Shown here: one piece after another, positions 41,416 through 51,810 of the stretch
How positions within the stretch are numbered: position 1 is the stretch's first letter
Layout of the letters: each line of letters starts with the position of its first letter
NCBI RefSeq assembly: GCF_036320965.1
Contig: NC_092231.1
Span: forward strand, 28,886,199-28,950,198
DNA length: 64,000 bases
Source of the DNA: Panulirus ornatus
Taxonomy: Eukaryota > Arthropoda > Malacostraca > Decapoda > Palinuridae
Direction: 5' to 3'
Made by a program: the position numbers and the translations under genes
The notes under the pieces: generated by a model
Seen by the model: the letters and a program-made list of their open reading frames with translations, nothing else
The model's database searches: none
What the model was told of the DNA's origin: nothing

Positions 41416-42800
41416 CATCAGATTGGGGAAGAGCAGTGTGGTTTCAGAAGTGGTAGAGGATGTGTGGATCAGGTGTTTGCTTTGAAGAATGTATGTGAGA
41501 AATACTTAGAAAAGCAAATTGATTTGTATGTAGCATTTATGGATCTGGAGAAGGCATATGATAGAGTTGATAGAGATGCTCTGTGGAAGGTATTAAGAAT
41601 ATATGGTGTGGGAGGCAAGTTGTTAGAAGCAGTGAAAAGTTTTTATCGAGGATGTAAGGCATGTGTACGTGTAGGAAGAGAGGAAAGTGATTGGTTCTCA
41701 GTGAATGTAGGTTTGCGGCAGGGGTGTGTGATGTCTCCATGGTTGTTTAATTTATTTATGGATGGGGTTGTTAGGGAGGTGAATGCAAGAGTTTTGGAAA
41801 GAGGGGCAAGTATGAAGTCTGTTGGGGATGAGAGAGCTTGGGAAGTGAGTCAGTTGTTGTTCGCGCTGGTGGCTGATTCATGTGAGAAACTGCAGAAGCT
41901 GGTGACTGAGTTTGGTAAAGTGTGTGAAAGAAGAAAGTTAAGAGTAAATGTGAATAAGAGCAAGGTTATTAGGTACAGTAGGGTTGAGGGTCAAGTCAAT
42001 TGGGAGGTGAGTTTGAATGGAGAAAAACTGGAGGAAGTGAAGTGTTTTAGATATCTGGGAGTGGATCTGGCAGCGGATGGAACCATGGAAGCGGAAGTGG
42101 ATCATAGGGTGGGGGAGGGGGCGAAAATCCTGGGAGCCTTGAAGAATGTGTGGAAGTCGAGAACATTATCTCGGAAAGTAAAAATGGGTATGTTTGAAGG
42201 AATAGTGGTTCCAACAATGTTGTATGGTTGCGAGGCGTGGGCTATGGATAGAGTTGTGCGCAGGAGGATGGATGTGCTGGAAATGAGATGTTTGAGGACA
42301 ATGTGTGGTGTGAGGTGGTTTGATCGAGTAAGTAACGTAAGGTAAGAGAGATGTGTGGAAATAAAAAGAGCGTGGTTGAGAGAGCAGAAGAGGGTGTTTT
42401 GAAATGGTTTGGGCACATGGAGAGAATGAGTGAGGAAAGATTGACCAAGAGGATATATGTGTCGGAGGTGGAGGGAACGAGGAGAAGAGGGAGACCAAAT
42501 TGGAGGTGGAAAGATGGAGTGAAAAAGATTTTGTGTGATCGGGGCCTGAACATGCAGGAGGGTGAAAGGAGGGCAAGGAATAGAGTGAATTGGAGCGATG
42601 TGGTATACAGGGGTTGACGTGCTGTCAGTGGATTGAATCAAGGCATGTGAAGCGTCTGGGGTAAACCATGGAAAGCTGTGTAGGTATGTATATTTGCGTG
42701 TGTGGACGTATGTATATACATGTGTATGGGGGGGGGCCATTTCTTTCGTCTGTTTCCTTGCGCTACCTCGCAAACGCCGGAGACAGCGACAAACCAAAAA
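41415..42800 (+). mobile_element. Young RTE LINE copy 11 with deleted RT active site
   Basis: Starts at HQIGEEQCGFRSGRG. Motif A (FMDLEKAYD) and motif B are intact. At 41864 a 12-base in-frame deletion removes the DDTA of motif C, giving QLLFALVADS, so both catalytic aspartates are gone. A one-base deletion near 42342 then shifts the frame (41464-42345, then 42351-42617). Short-type 3' UTR with a small deletion in the G-run, tail AAACCAAAAAAATAA, then a short TA run. Inactive. Confidence 0.92.
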
Positions 42801-42802
42801 AA

Positions 42803-42819
42803 TAATATATATATATATA
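42803..42819. repeat. Short (TA)n array between RTE copies 11 and 12
   Basis: A TA run of about 17 bases that separates the tail of copy 11 from the 5' truncation of copy 12. Confidence 0.9.
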
Positions 42820-43973
42820 CGGCTGATTCGTGTGAGAAACTGCAGAAGCTGGTGACTGAGTTTGGTAAAGTGTGTGAAAGAAGAAAGTTAAGAGTAAATG
42901 TGAATAAGAGCAAGGTTATTAGGTACAGTAGGGTTGAGGGTCAAGGCAATTGGGAGGTAAGTTTGAATGGAGAAAAACTGGAGGAAGTGAAGTGTTTTAG
43001 ATATCTGTGAGCGGATGGAAGCGGAAGTGAATCATAAGGTGGGGGAGGAGGCGAAAGTTCTGGGAGCGTTGAAGAATGTGTAGAAGTCAAGAACATTATC
43101 TCGGAAAGCAAAAATGAGTATGTATGACGGAATATTGGTTCCAACAATGTTATATGGTTGCGAGGCGTGGGCTATGGATAGAGTTGTGCAGAGGAGGGTG
43201 GATGTGCTGGAAATGAGATGTTTGAGGACAGTATGTGGTATGAGGTGGTTTGATTGAGTAAGTAATAATAGGGTAAGAGAGATGTGTGGTAATAGAAAGT
43301 GTGTGGTTGAGAGAGCAGAAGAAGGTGTTTTGAAATGGTTTGGTCACATGGAGAGAATGAGTGAGGAAAGATTGACCAAGAGGATATATGTGTCAGAGGT
43401 GGAGGGAACGAGGAGAAGTGGGAGGTGGAAAGATGGAGTGAAAAAGATTTTGAGTGATCAGGGCCTGAACATGCAGGAGGGTGAAAGGGGTGCAAGGAAT
43501 AGAGTGAATTGGAACGATGTGGTATACCGGGGTCGACGTGCTGTCAATGCATTGAACCAAGGCATGTGAAGCGTCTGGGGTAAACCATGGAAAGTTGTGT
43601 GGGGCCTGGATGTGGAAAGGGAACTGTGATTTCGGTGCATTATTACATGACAGCTACAGACTGAGTGTGAACGAATGTGGCCTTTGTTGTCTTTTCCTAG
43701 CGCTACCTCGCACACATGAGGGGGGAGGGGGATGTTATTCCATGTGTGGCGAGGTGGCGATGGGAATGAATAAAGGCAGACAGTATGAATTATGTACATG
43801 TGTATATATGTATATGTCTGTGGATGTATATATATGTGTACATTGAGATCTATAGGTGTGTATATTTGCGTGTGTGGACGTGTATGTATATACATGTGTA
43901 TGTGGTTGGGTTGGGCCATTCTTTCGTCTGTTTCCTTGCGCTACCTCGCTAACGCGTGAGACAGCGACAAAGC
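42820..43973 (+). mobile_element. Older RTE LINE copy 12, strongly 5'-truncated, long 3' UTR
   Basis: Starts just after motif C at ADSCEKLQKLVTEFGK. A deletion of roughly 18-20 bases near 43008 removes part of GVDLAADGTM. A stop (TAG for TGG) near 43081 and another (TGA) near 43256 follow. The frame 43282-43569 covers the C-terminus and reads through to NQGM. The 3' UTR is the long type, with two GCGCTACCTCGC motifs (near 43700 and 43938), like copy 1. The tail AAAATGAAATGAATAAATAA leads into (TA)n. Confidence 0.88.
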
Positions 43974-43991
43974 AAAATGAAATGAATAAAT

Positions 43992-43993
<2 letters not shown>

Positions 43994-44078
<85 letters not shown>
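43994..44078. repeat. (TA)n array between RTE copies 12 and 13
   Basis: A pure TA run between the A-rich tail of copy 12 and the 5' UTR of copy 13. Confidence 0.97.
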
Positions 44079-44080
<2 letters not shown>

Positions 44081-45791
44081 TACGACTGTATTCCCTGCGT
44101 GTTGCAGAAGGCGACTAAAGGGGGTGGCAGCTGGAAAACCTCCCCTTCTTTTATTTCAATTTCTAAATGAGGAAACAGAAGGAGTCAAGCGGGGTGAGTT
44201 CAGCCTCCTCGAACTCTCAGATTGGGGTGTGATTGTGTGTGAATGTAACCAAGATGAGAAGACAGGAGAGATAAGTAGTATGTTTGAGGAAAGATACCTG
44301 GATGTTCTGGCTCTTGAGTGAAGCGAAGCTCAAGGATAAAGGGGTAGAATGGTTTTGAAACGTCTTGGGAGTAAAGTATATGAAAAAGTATAAGAAAGTA
44401 GATTCTGGATGGACATGGTTAAACTGAAAGTGGATGGCGAGAGATGGGTGATTATTAGTGCTAATGCACTTGGTCATAAGAAGAAAGATCATGAGGGGCA
44501 AGGATTTTGGGAACAGCTGAATAAAGTGTCTGCAGTTTTGGCGCACGAAAGTGGGTAGTAGTGATGGGTGATTTGAATGCAAAGTTGAGTATTGTGGCAG
44601 TTGATGGTATAATTGGTGTGCATGGGGTATTGAGTGTTGTGAGTGGAAATGGTAATTAGCTTGTGGATTCGTGTGCTAAGAAAAGACTGGTTTAAAAAGA
44701 GAGATATACACAAGTATGCATGTGTGATTCGGAGAGATTGACGGACATCATTAGACAGGCGTATAAAGGAGAGACTTTTGGATGATAATGTGCTGAGAGG
44801 GGCAGCTGGTGGGATGTCTGATCACTATCTTGGGGAGGCGAAGGTGAAAATTTGTAGAGGTTTTCAATAAAGAATAGAGTGTCAGGGTGAACTGAGTGGT
44901 GAGAGTAGGTGAGATTGGAAAGAAGACTTGTGTGAAGAAATACCAGGAAAGATAGAGTGTAGAATGGCAAAAAGTGAGGCAAATGAAGTGAGGGTAGTGA
45001 GTGAGGAATGCGATGTATTTAGGGAAGCAGTGATAGGATGTACAAGAGATGCATATGACATGAGAGAGCAATACAACTAGATAGTTACAAGTGGAATGAA
45101 GAAGTAAAGTTGTTAAAGAAAGAGAAAAGAGTTGTTTGGACGTTACTTAAAAGGAGTGCTAATGGCTGGGAGATGTATAAGAGAAAGCAGCAGGTCAAGA
45201 GGAAGGTGCAAGGGTTGAAAAAGGGGGCAAACGAGAATTGGGGTGAAAGTATCATTAAACTTTAGGTAGAATGAAAATATGTTTCCGAAGGAGGCGAATA
45301 ATGTGCGAGATAAGAAAACAAATGGGAACATCAGTGAAAGGTGAAAGTGAAATCGTGTACTAATGGTGTGAGGAGGAGATGGAGTGAGTATTTTGAAGGA
45401 TTGTTGAATGTGTTTGATGTAGGGTGTTTAGGTTGGGATGGTGAGCCAAGTCAGAGTCAGGAGGAGTGGTTTGGTGAAGAGAGAAGAGGTGGTGAAAGCC
45501 TTGCGGAAGATGAAATCCGACAAGGCGACAGGAGTGGATGGTACTGCAGTTTAATTTATTAAGAAAGGGGGTCAATGTGTTATTGATTGGTTGGTTAGGA
45601 TTTGGTAAGGATATTCAGTGTATGTATGGATCATGGTGAAGTGCCTGAGGATTGGCGAAATGCATGTATAGTGCCTCTGTTCAAAGGCAAAGTTATCATA
45701 AAGGTGTGTCTTGAAAGTACAGACATAAGTTTGGTGAGTATACCTGGACAATTTTATGGGAGGATATTGATTGAGAGGGGGAAGGCATGTA
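44079..45791 (+). mobile_element. Older RTE LINE copy 13, 5' end present, 3' end lost
   Basis: The only copy that keeps 5' UTR sequence. Bases 44079-44165 match the 5' part of family B (TGTATTCCCTGCGTGT, AGAAGGCGACTAAA, then CTGGAAAACCTCCCC). From 44166 (the ATG region) it follows the RTE ORF: a CECNQDEKTGEISSMFEERY block, DVLALE, KVDGERWVIISANALGHKKK, a VMGDLNAKLS region (near 44565), the KGGQ/DHYLGEAKVK region (near 44820-44855) and RT block 0 to RILIERGKACM. Many frameshifts and stops are present. It stops abruptly at 45791 in VKACT with unrelated sequence beyond, so a deletion or later insertion removed the 3' half. Inactive. Confidence 0.85.
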
Positions 45792-46187
45792 TGTTCACAT
45801 GTGTATACTCACTTACACCTCACACACAGATCGTTGTGGTAAAATGTTTACCACACTAATGTGTGAGAGTCTGATATGTTCCACTATGAGAAGCAGCCTC
45901 AAGTGAACCCGGTGGTCTGTTGCTGTCAGATATATTTGTATTATGTGGTTGTTAGTGCATTATGATATAGTAGAAGGATATGCTTGTGTTTATCTCAACT
46001 CGACTCCGTAAGTGTAAGATACTTTGTTCTTGTTCTCTCTGATTGACTGTTTTAGGGTATTCACTAGGCTCATTCAAGGCTACCCGCTGGTATACCTAAG
46101 GGATAGTCATCATCCTTCGATATACAAGTTTTTCGTAACTCATTAACCGTATGCATTCCGAGCCCACTATATTAAGGAATCATGAGA
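45792..46187. other. Unassigned sequence
   Basis: No gene or repeat recognised. It begins at the abrupt end of RTE copy 13. Confidence 0.4.
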
Positions 46188-46239
46188 AATTCGACTGTAA
46201 CTCTTGCAATTAGAATTCGACTGTAACTCTTGCAATTAG
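46188..46239. repeat. 26-bp perfect tandem duplication
   Basis: The unit ATTCGACTGTAACTCTTGCA plus ATTAGA occurs twice without a mismatch. Confidence 0.95.
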
Positions 46240-46244
46240 AATTC

Positions 46245-46515
46245 TTAAGGAATCTTCTACCTCGACAGCCTGGGCAGGGCCTAAGCTGCTGGTTTGGGTC
46301 GTTGGTCGACCAAGTTGTTGGAAGCCGCAGCCCGCAGGTCCACATAGCCCCACAGACTGACTTATGTGTCCTTAAAGTTCTCCATTTCTGTAGTGTGTCT
46401 GATGGTTGCTGACAGTGTGTTGAAGGACCTTGGGCCCAGGGTGTTTAGGTTGTTCCCTCTTGTGCATGTCGCACCTTTTGATCTTTACTGCCCGTTGTGC
46501 TTCATTCCATACTGA
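46245..46515 (-). mobile_element. Family J LINE 3' end (J10)
   Basis: Reverse complement matches the J C-terminus and 3' UTR, with the TAGAAGATTCC-type end near 46250, GGTCGACCAA (46300s), GTGGACCTGCGGGCTGCGG-like block and the FNTLSATIR-type region near 46420-46450. Confidence 0.7.
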
Positions 46516-46744
46516 AGGGATTTAATGCAGTTACAAAGAAAAGAGGTTCGCTTACAATGACACAGTGTAACCAGATATACTTTAAAGTGATTCGTAGTTA
46601 TAACGAATCCTAGGATATGATTATACTTGTTATTGACATTATTTTCACCTCTCCCTCCAATTGTTGTTTTCCTCTGGCTTATGTCTGAAAGTGAGCTCTT
46701 GAGTAAGGAGGTCCTATGTAACGTTGTAGGATAGTTACAAGTGC

Positions 46745-47030
46745 AGTAGACACAAAAGGAGAGACCTTAAAATCCCAGGGCCCAGGACTGTAGCACCTAA
46801 CAATCTACCATCAGAAACTGCCTGGGATGCACAGTTGAGAAGTTCAAGAGTGTACTGGACAAGTACCTACAAAGTGTACCAGAACAGCCAGGCTGTATGG
46901 GCTTTTGTGGCCCTGTGGGCTGCGGCCTCCAACAGCTTGGTCGACCAACGATCCAAACCAACATCTTGGGTCCAACCTGGGCTATGGGGGTGGAGACCCC
47001 CCGAAGACTTCTCTAGGTATTCACTTTGAC
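46745..47030 (+). mobile_element. Family J LINE 3' end (J11)
   Basis: Plus-strand copy: the RDLKIPGPRTVAPNNLPSET-like region, then a block ending TTCAAGAGTGTACTGG, then AAGTACCTACAAAGTGTACC and the full GC-rich 3' UTR to about 47025. It lies close to the oppositely oriented J10. Confidence 0.75.
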
Positions 47031-47884
47031 AGACTTGCGTCGTTTGATGTCGTCAGGCATTTCATTGATATGATAAAGTCTGATGGTGATGACGAATCGT
47101 TTCTGAAGGCTATTGTTAACTGTAATACATAGGGGCGTAGCACAGAGGTGGGGGATGTACTAGAACACTACAAGAGGGAACAGTGGTAAGCGCTCAAGTA
47201 GTCTGGGAAGGGGACAGCAAGTGAGTCAGCAGTAGTCGGTCAGCTTGCTGGGTTTCGGCAGCCACACAGTAGGTCTGTCTTGATCACCCGATGCTTCTGC
47301 TGACGTGCCTTAACTTTGATCGTGTCTGAATGTTGGAAGCGTTATGTGAGAGTGTCGGGAAGTCATTGTGGTGATGCTCTTATTTGTACACGAGTACCCT
47401 CACCCTTACAGTCTGTACTCTGATGGGTAATGTATTACCCAATACTTGCATTGTAAAGCTGTGCCGCCGTGGCTTCACCTCGGGTGGGTAACTTTCCAAG
47501 TGGCATCACCTCAGACGACATCACTGATTAACAAATTGCTTCTCCAAACTCAAGGGCTATAAGGAGTACGGAGACAGCATACAATCCGGCAAGAGGACAC
47601 AGCTTTTTGAGCTTAACAAACTTGATTTAACTGCTGTATATACTTCTGTGACGTCATGAGGCTGATCTTCCGTTTTTGCTCAGAGATGCCCTTGTCGTAG
47701 ACAGTTAAGAATTTAATCATTTTCTTTCTTATCGTAGATAGAACTCTGTATACTTTTTTATATTATGTTTTCTGTTGGTTTACAAGAATAATGGTTATGT
47801 ACGGCCTTCCATTGTTTTTTACGGTGGCTCTTAACGTAGGCTTGATGATAGGGCCATGGTCATAGTTGGGGGAGGTCTTGGGAT
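47031..47884. other. Unassigned sequence
   Basis: I see no supportable feature. Bases 47890-47960 just beyond look like a decayed J 3' UTR (GGCTGGGCTCAGC, GGGGGTGAAGACTTC), too short to annotate firmly. Confidence 0.4.
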
Positions 47885-47984
47885 CGATCCCCAACCAGCA
47901 GGCTGGGCTCAGCACGGTTTGTGGGGGTGAAGACTTCAGATATCCACCAGGACGGGGCTCACGGACCACAGTGGTGGAGTACTG

Positions 47985-48690
47985 TATACCACATTGATGA
48001 ACGTATTCATCAATGCATTACCGACATCAGTCCCAGAATGTCCCGGGAATATCAGTATCAGTAATGCTGGTCATGTGCCCACCAAAACATATCGTGAAAC
48101 GCAAACCGTTGCCAACACAGCTTCTGATAACTTTGACCTTATTATTTCCCCAGACAAAATCAAGACGTTCAAGAAACAAATTGGCCTTTGTAAGAATGGC
48201 CCATATGAGTTGAAGATTGATGGAAAACCCACTGAATAATAACACATGGAAATTTTATCAATTCTTTGTGGAACAACTGTTCTACAGGAGTTAAACACAA
48301 AACTGTAATTTACAGAAACGCATAGACTAAGTTGCTGAAAGGTACAATCCTAATTATGGTGCAAATGGTATAATTTTTTCAAAAATCTAGATTTGTCTTA
48401 ACTCTGACTCTGTAATAGATTATCATGCACCGGCTTTGGTCCTGCACAACACTGAGAATATTCATAGACATGAAAAAAAAAGTGCAGATTGAAATGTTCT
48501 AAACTGTACTTCACCGTACCTACAATATTGAAGTACTCAACATGAGGAAAGAACTTGATATATCCAGCACTGAGGACAGGCTACTTGTAATCAGTCTTTT
48601 GATTGGACTGAAGCTTCTGCCAGGTGATTCAGATAATGTTGTCTCCACAGAATTGTTTAATCATATATGCCATAGAATAAGTAAATGTAG
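47985..48690 (+). mobile_element. LINE with RNase H, RT C-terminal part (family I-like)
   Basis: The frame 47994-48239 reads FINALPTSVPECPGNISISN, a motif C region with the DD lost, then DNFDLIISPDKIKTFKKQ, a typical post-motif C block. Later codons, in shifting frames, give NYGANGIIL-, DSVIDYHAPALVLHNTENIH- and ELDISSTEDRLLVISLL-like blocks (48350-48600), matching LINE C-terminal sequence. The element is cut by a J insertion at about 48700 and resumes near 49100 with an RNase H domain. It is diverged from both the RTE and J families and is dead. Confidence 0.65.
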
Positions 48691-48699
48691 ATAGATCCA

Positions 48700-49085
48700 T
48701 ATAACAGCAGATAGGAGAGGTATATCATCATCTGGCCATGGAAATACTAGAAGTTTTGTTCCCCAACTTATTTTCGGATGCAACATCCTACTGGCACGAC
48801 AGGCATGGAAGACTTTGTATAATGTTGCTTGTGAAATCCAAATGTGCCATATGTACGAAAAGATAGATTCTTCACCACCTTGCTATCTACCACCAGAAAC
48901 AGCCTGGGATGCACGGTAGACAAGTTCAAGAGTGCACTGGACAAGTACCCACAAGGTGTACCAGACCAGCCAGGCTGTGGGGGCTATGTGGACCTGTGGG
49001 CTACGGCTTCCAGCAGCTTGGTCGACCCAGACCGACAGCCTGAGCTGTAGGGGAAGAAGACCCGCCAGACTTCATCAAGTATTCA
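48700..49085 (+). mobile_element. Family J LINE 3' end (J13) inserted in the RNase H LINE
   Basis: Starts near GATAGGAGAGGTATATCATC (the J 'GEVYHHL' region) and carries TTRNSLGCTVDKFKSALDKY (48890-48950) and the full GC-rich 3' UTR, ending near AGACTTCATCAAGTATTCAC. It splits the LINE at 47985-49560. Confidence 0.8.
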
Positions 49086-49099
49086 CATCGGTTGTACAG

Positions 49100-49560
49100 A
49101 ATAAGAAGCAGGAGCATTTCCCGCCTCCTGGCATTTCACTGGCTTTGACTTTACTACACCTACTTATCCACCAAAGAAACTAATTACTCACAATCTCCGT
49201 CCTTCAACATTTAGCCAAAACCAGTGCTCATGAACATGTACAGAAACTCCAGACAAAAAAAAAAAAAAAATCTCAGTGCATCTGTACTGACGGCTTTCTC
49301 ATATGTGCCACTGGGACGGAAGGAAGCGCTGTCATTGTGATCCAGCCCAATGGTAATAAATTTTAGGAACATGTTATGTTAAACAGGTCATCTTCCGTAC
49401 AAACTAAGTTGTACGCTACAGTCATCGCTCTCGAGTTCCTAGAAGTCCCAACTACAGAGACAGTGTGATTATCAAATTCTGTATCTTCGCTATTTGCTAA
49501 GATTGTAACCTGCCGGTGTCTGAAGCTAGTGGCTGATATGCGAGCAGTGGTGGTCATGTG
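49100..49560 (+). mobile_element. LINE with RNase H, RNase H part
   Basis: Translation across frames gives HEHVQKLQTKKKKS, CICTDGFLICATGTEGSAVI (first catalytic Asp in TDG), then SSSVQTKLYATVIALEFLEV (the region of the catalytic Glu, replaced by K), and TETV..LSNSVSSLFAKI (the DS motif changed to NS). Order and spacing fit an RNase H domain as found at the C-terminus of I- and some Jockey-type LINEs. Missing catalytic residues and stops show decay. Confidence 0.65.
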
Positions 49561-50486
49561 ACTCACATCCGGACACGTGATACATCAGATGCTTCAGCCA
49601 AACTTGCTCTTGGTAGTAAAGATTCTGTTGAAAACAACATTTGGTTGTCAATCGGAAGTCTTCATACTGAAAACTGTAATTAGGGAAGGAACTATCTGTA
49701 ATTATGAAGGATCTGTGAGATCTCTTTGTAGTAAATTGACAGCAGGAATGGGTGGGCATTAGTAGAAACGTTTTCCATGACAGTAAAATATGTAGTAAAG
49801 TCAAACATATATATATATATATATATATATATGGAGAAAAGTAGTAAGTTCAGCTGACTACTACAAGATATCATTGCTAGATTAAGCCAAGGCTGTACAT
49901 ACTTCTGGCGCCTAGGTCCATCTGGAGATGTTAGTTATATGGATTGTAAGGTTGAGTTGTGGCCACGCATACAAACTAGAACCTTAAACTGTGAGAATAT
50001 ACAGCCTCTTGGGGATGGGTCCAAACACCTTGCAATAAGTGTTCCACTTACTTAAGATCCCCCAAATTATGAAATGGTGTCCACGTTTTCACATGTACTT
50101 AATAGAGGGAGAAGCCTGATGTAAGATTACCCCGTGTGGATCTTACGAAGACCCGTTGTGACCTCAGTGGTCGTTTGCGCTACCGCTGACGGGATGAGCA
50201 TGGATGGCACTATGAACTAGCCATTGATGACGGCATATATCAACTCAAGGAGTTGATTAGTCTCCTCACTCGACCCCGGCATGCATGGTGGTTGATGAAG
50301 CAATCAAACAAGAGTAACTTGTCCGGTAAGATGATGCCAAGCCACGCGTCTCACTGGCTTTGTAGTTTAGACCCGAGGTGGAAGGTGTTTGCGCGTTGTA
50401 CAGTGAATCAACGTCGGTACATTTTTTCAGAATTAACGTTAGCATAAAGCAATGAATTTCATTTGAAAATGGAAAATGACAAGTTG
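49561..50486. other. Unassigned sequence
   Basis: Apart from a short TA array at 49807-49832, no gene or repeat is recognised. Confidence 0.4.
49807..49832. repeat. Short (TA)n array
   Basis: A TA run of 26 bases with no LINE on either side. It serves as an empty comparison site for the TA arrays that border RTE copies. Confidence 0.95.
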
Positions 50487-50610
50487 TGGACACAGAAATA
50501 TATAGCTTTGTCCTGTGGATTACACGTTTATAAATGTACGAGAAATTATGGACGCAGAAATGATATATGGTTTTGTCTTGTGGATTATACGTTTATTAAT
50601 GTACGAGTGA
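50487..50610 (+). repeat. 62-bp tandem duplication
   Basis: A unit beginning GGACACAGAAATATATAGCT and ending TAAATGTACGAGAAATTA is repeated as GGACGCAGAAATGATATATG to TTAATGTACGAGTGAAA. About 80-90% similar by eye. Confidence 0.85.
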
Positions 50611-50611
50611 A

Positions 50612-50612
<1 letters not shown>

Positions 50613-50669
<57 letters not shown>
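50613..50669. repeat. (GT)n array
   Basis: A pure GT run of 57 bases. Confidence 0.98.
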
Positions 50670-50671
<2 letters not shown>

Positions 50672-50777
50672 CAGTGGAGGCTTACACCAAGCGGGGGAGG
50701 TTAGAGATCCTCTCAAGTGTCGGGTTGCCGGCGTAACTGGTGAAATGGCGCATCCAGCCATGTTGATGATGTGCACT

Positions 50778-51205
50778 GTTGGCTGAGGTTGGTCGGACAG
50801 GTGCTGGTTGAGGGTTGAGGCTGTTGCTGGTTAGGGGATGAAGTAGGTTATAGTTGGGGGCTGAGGCTGTTGCTAGTTGAATGCATAGACATGCTGGCCG
50901 TGGACTGGGACTGTCGCTGGCTGAGTGACGGAGGTACCGGTCAGAAGCTGAGGCAGATGCTAGTTGAGTACTGGGGCAGATTCTGATTGAGGGCTAACAA
51001 GGCAGGGGCAAGGACAGGTACTGGCTGAGATACTGGGTGGACGAGGGCTGAGGTAGAGAGTGGGTGAGGACTGAGGCAGGCACTGGGTTAGAGTTGAGAC
51101 AGAGCTGGATGAGGGCAGAGGCAGGTGTTGTTTAGATGAGGCAGGTGCCGGGCGTGGGATGAGGGAGGTGCTGGGCGAAGGCTGAGGCAGTTGGTAGGTG
51201 AGGGC
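50778..51205 (+). repeat. Degenerate G-rich minisatellite
   Basis: Repeated but irregular units of roughly 25-35 bases built on GGCTGAGGCAGGTGCTGG-TTGAGG-like text. It is strongly G-rich and C-poor on this strand. Boundaries are approximate. Confidence 0.7.
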
Positions 51206-51229
51206 GGCTGTCTGGAACGCATACCGTTG

Positions 51230-51319
51230 TTCTAGAGCTCACTCCGCCTCTACTGCCACCACACACTGCCTCCGTGGCATTTCTTGCTTTCCTTATGGGG
51301 AGAGAACTCCTGCAGTAGT

Positions 51320-51393
<74 letters not shown>

Positions 51394-51710
51394 AAGGTCG
51401 AGAGGGGGACCCAGAAGAGAAAGGAGCCGGGCTTGGCTGCAAGGCTGGGGGAGGGATGTTTGATGGGAGTGGGGTGGCGGGGAGGGACCTCGCTGGTCGT
51501 CCGCCACCTGCGTCTCGGGTGGCTCCCCTCCGCCCTCCCGCCTCACTACCGTTACCCACCCCGTCCGCTCGCTCGCTCTCTGGCTGGGCTGGCTGGCTGG
51601 CTAGCCTGCTTGGCTTTTGTTTCAGCCGCCACGCTCTCTTTACGCTCCCTGCGGTGTGCTACTTTCCTCTTCTTCCTCCGCTCAGCAGAGTGACTACCTA
51701 GGTGCCCGGT
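51230..51710. promoter_or_regulatory. GC- and CpG-rich tract, possible host promoter or first exon
   Basis: After a (GA)n array, bases 51392-51700 are much more GC-rich than anything else here and contain CpGs (CGCTGGTCGTCCGCC, CCCCGTCCGCTCGCTCGC). There is an acceptor-like TTTTGTTTCAG near 51630 and no LINE similarity. Such tracts can mark promoters. I see no clear TATA box or convincing coding frame, so this is only a candidate. Confidence 0.3.
51324..51391. repeat. (GA)n array
   Basis: A pure GA run of about 68 bases, directly before the GC-rich tract. Confidence 0.98.
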
Positions 51711-51810
51711 GTGCAACAACAAGACCCCTGTAATGTTCACAGGTATCCGGGATGTCACCACGGGACCCAAGTTATTTGTCATATTTCCAGCTGGAGCGTT
51801 CACTGGCACT

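Noticed and set aside
50463..50786. Frames through the (GT)n and (AC)n arrays as proteins
   Set aside because: They are low-complexity translations of microsatellites with no conserved flanks.
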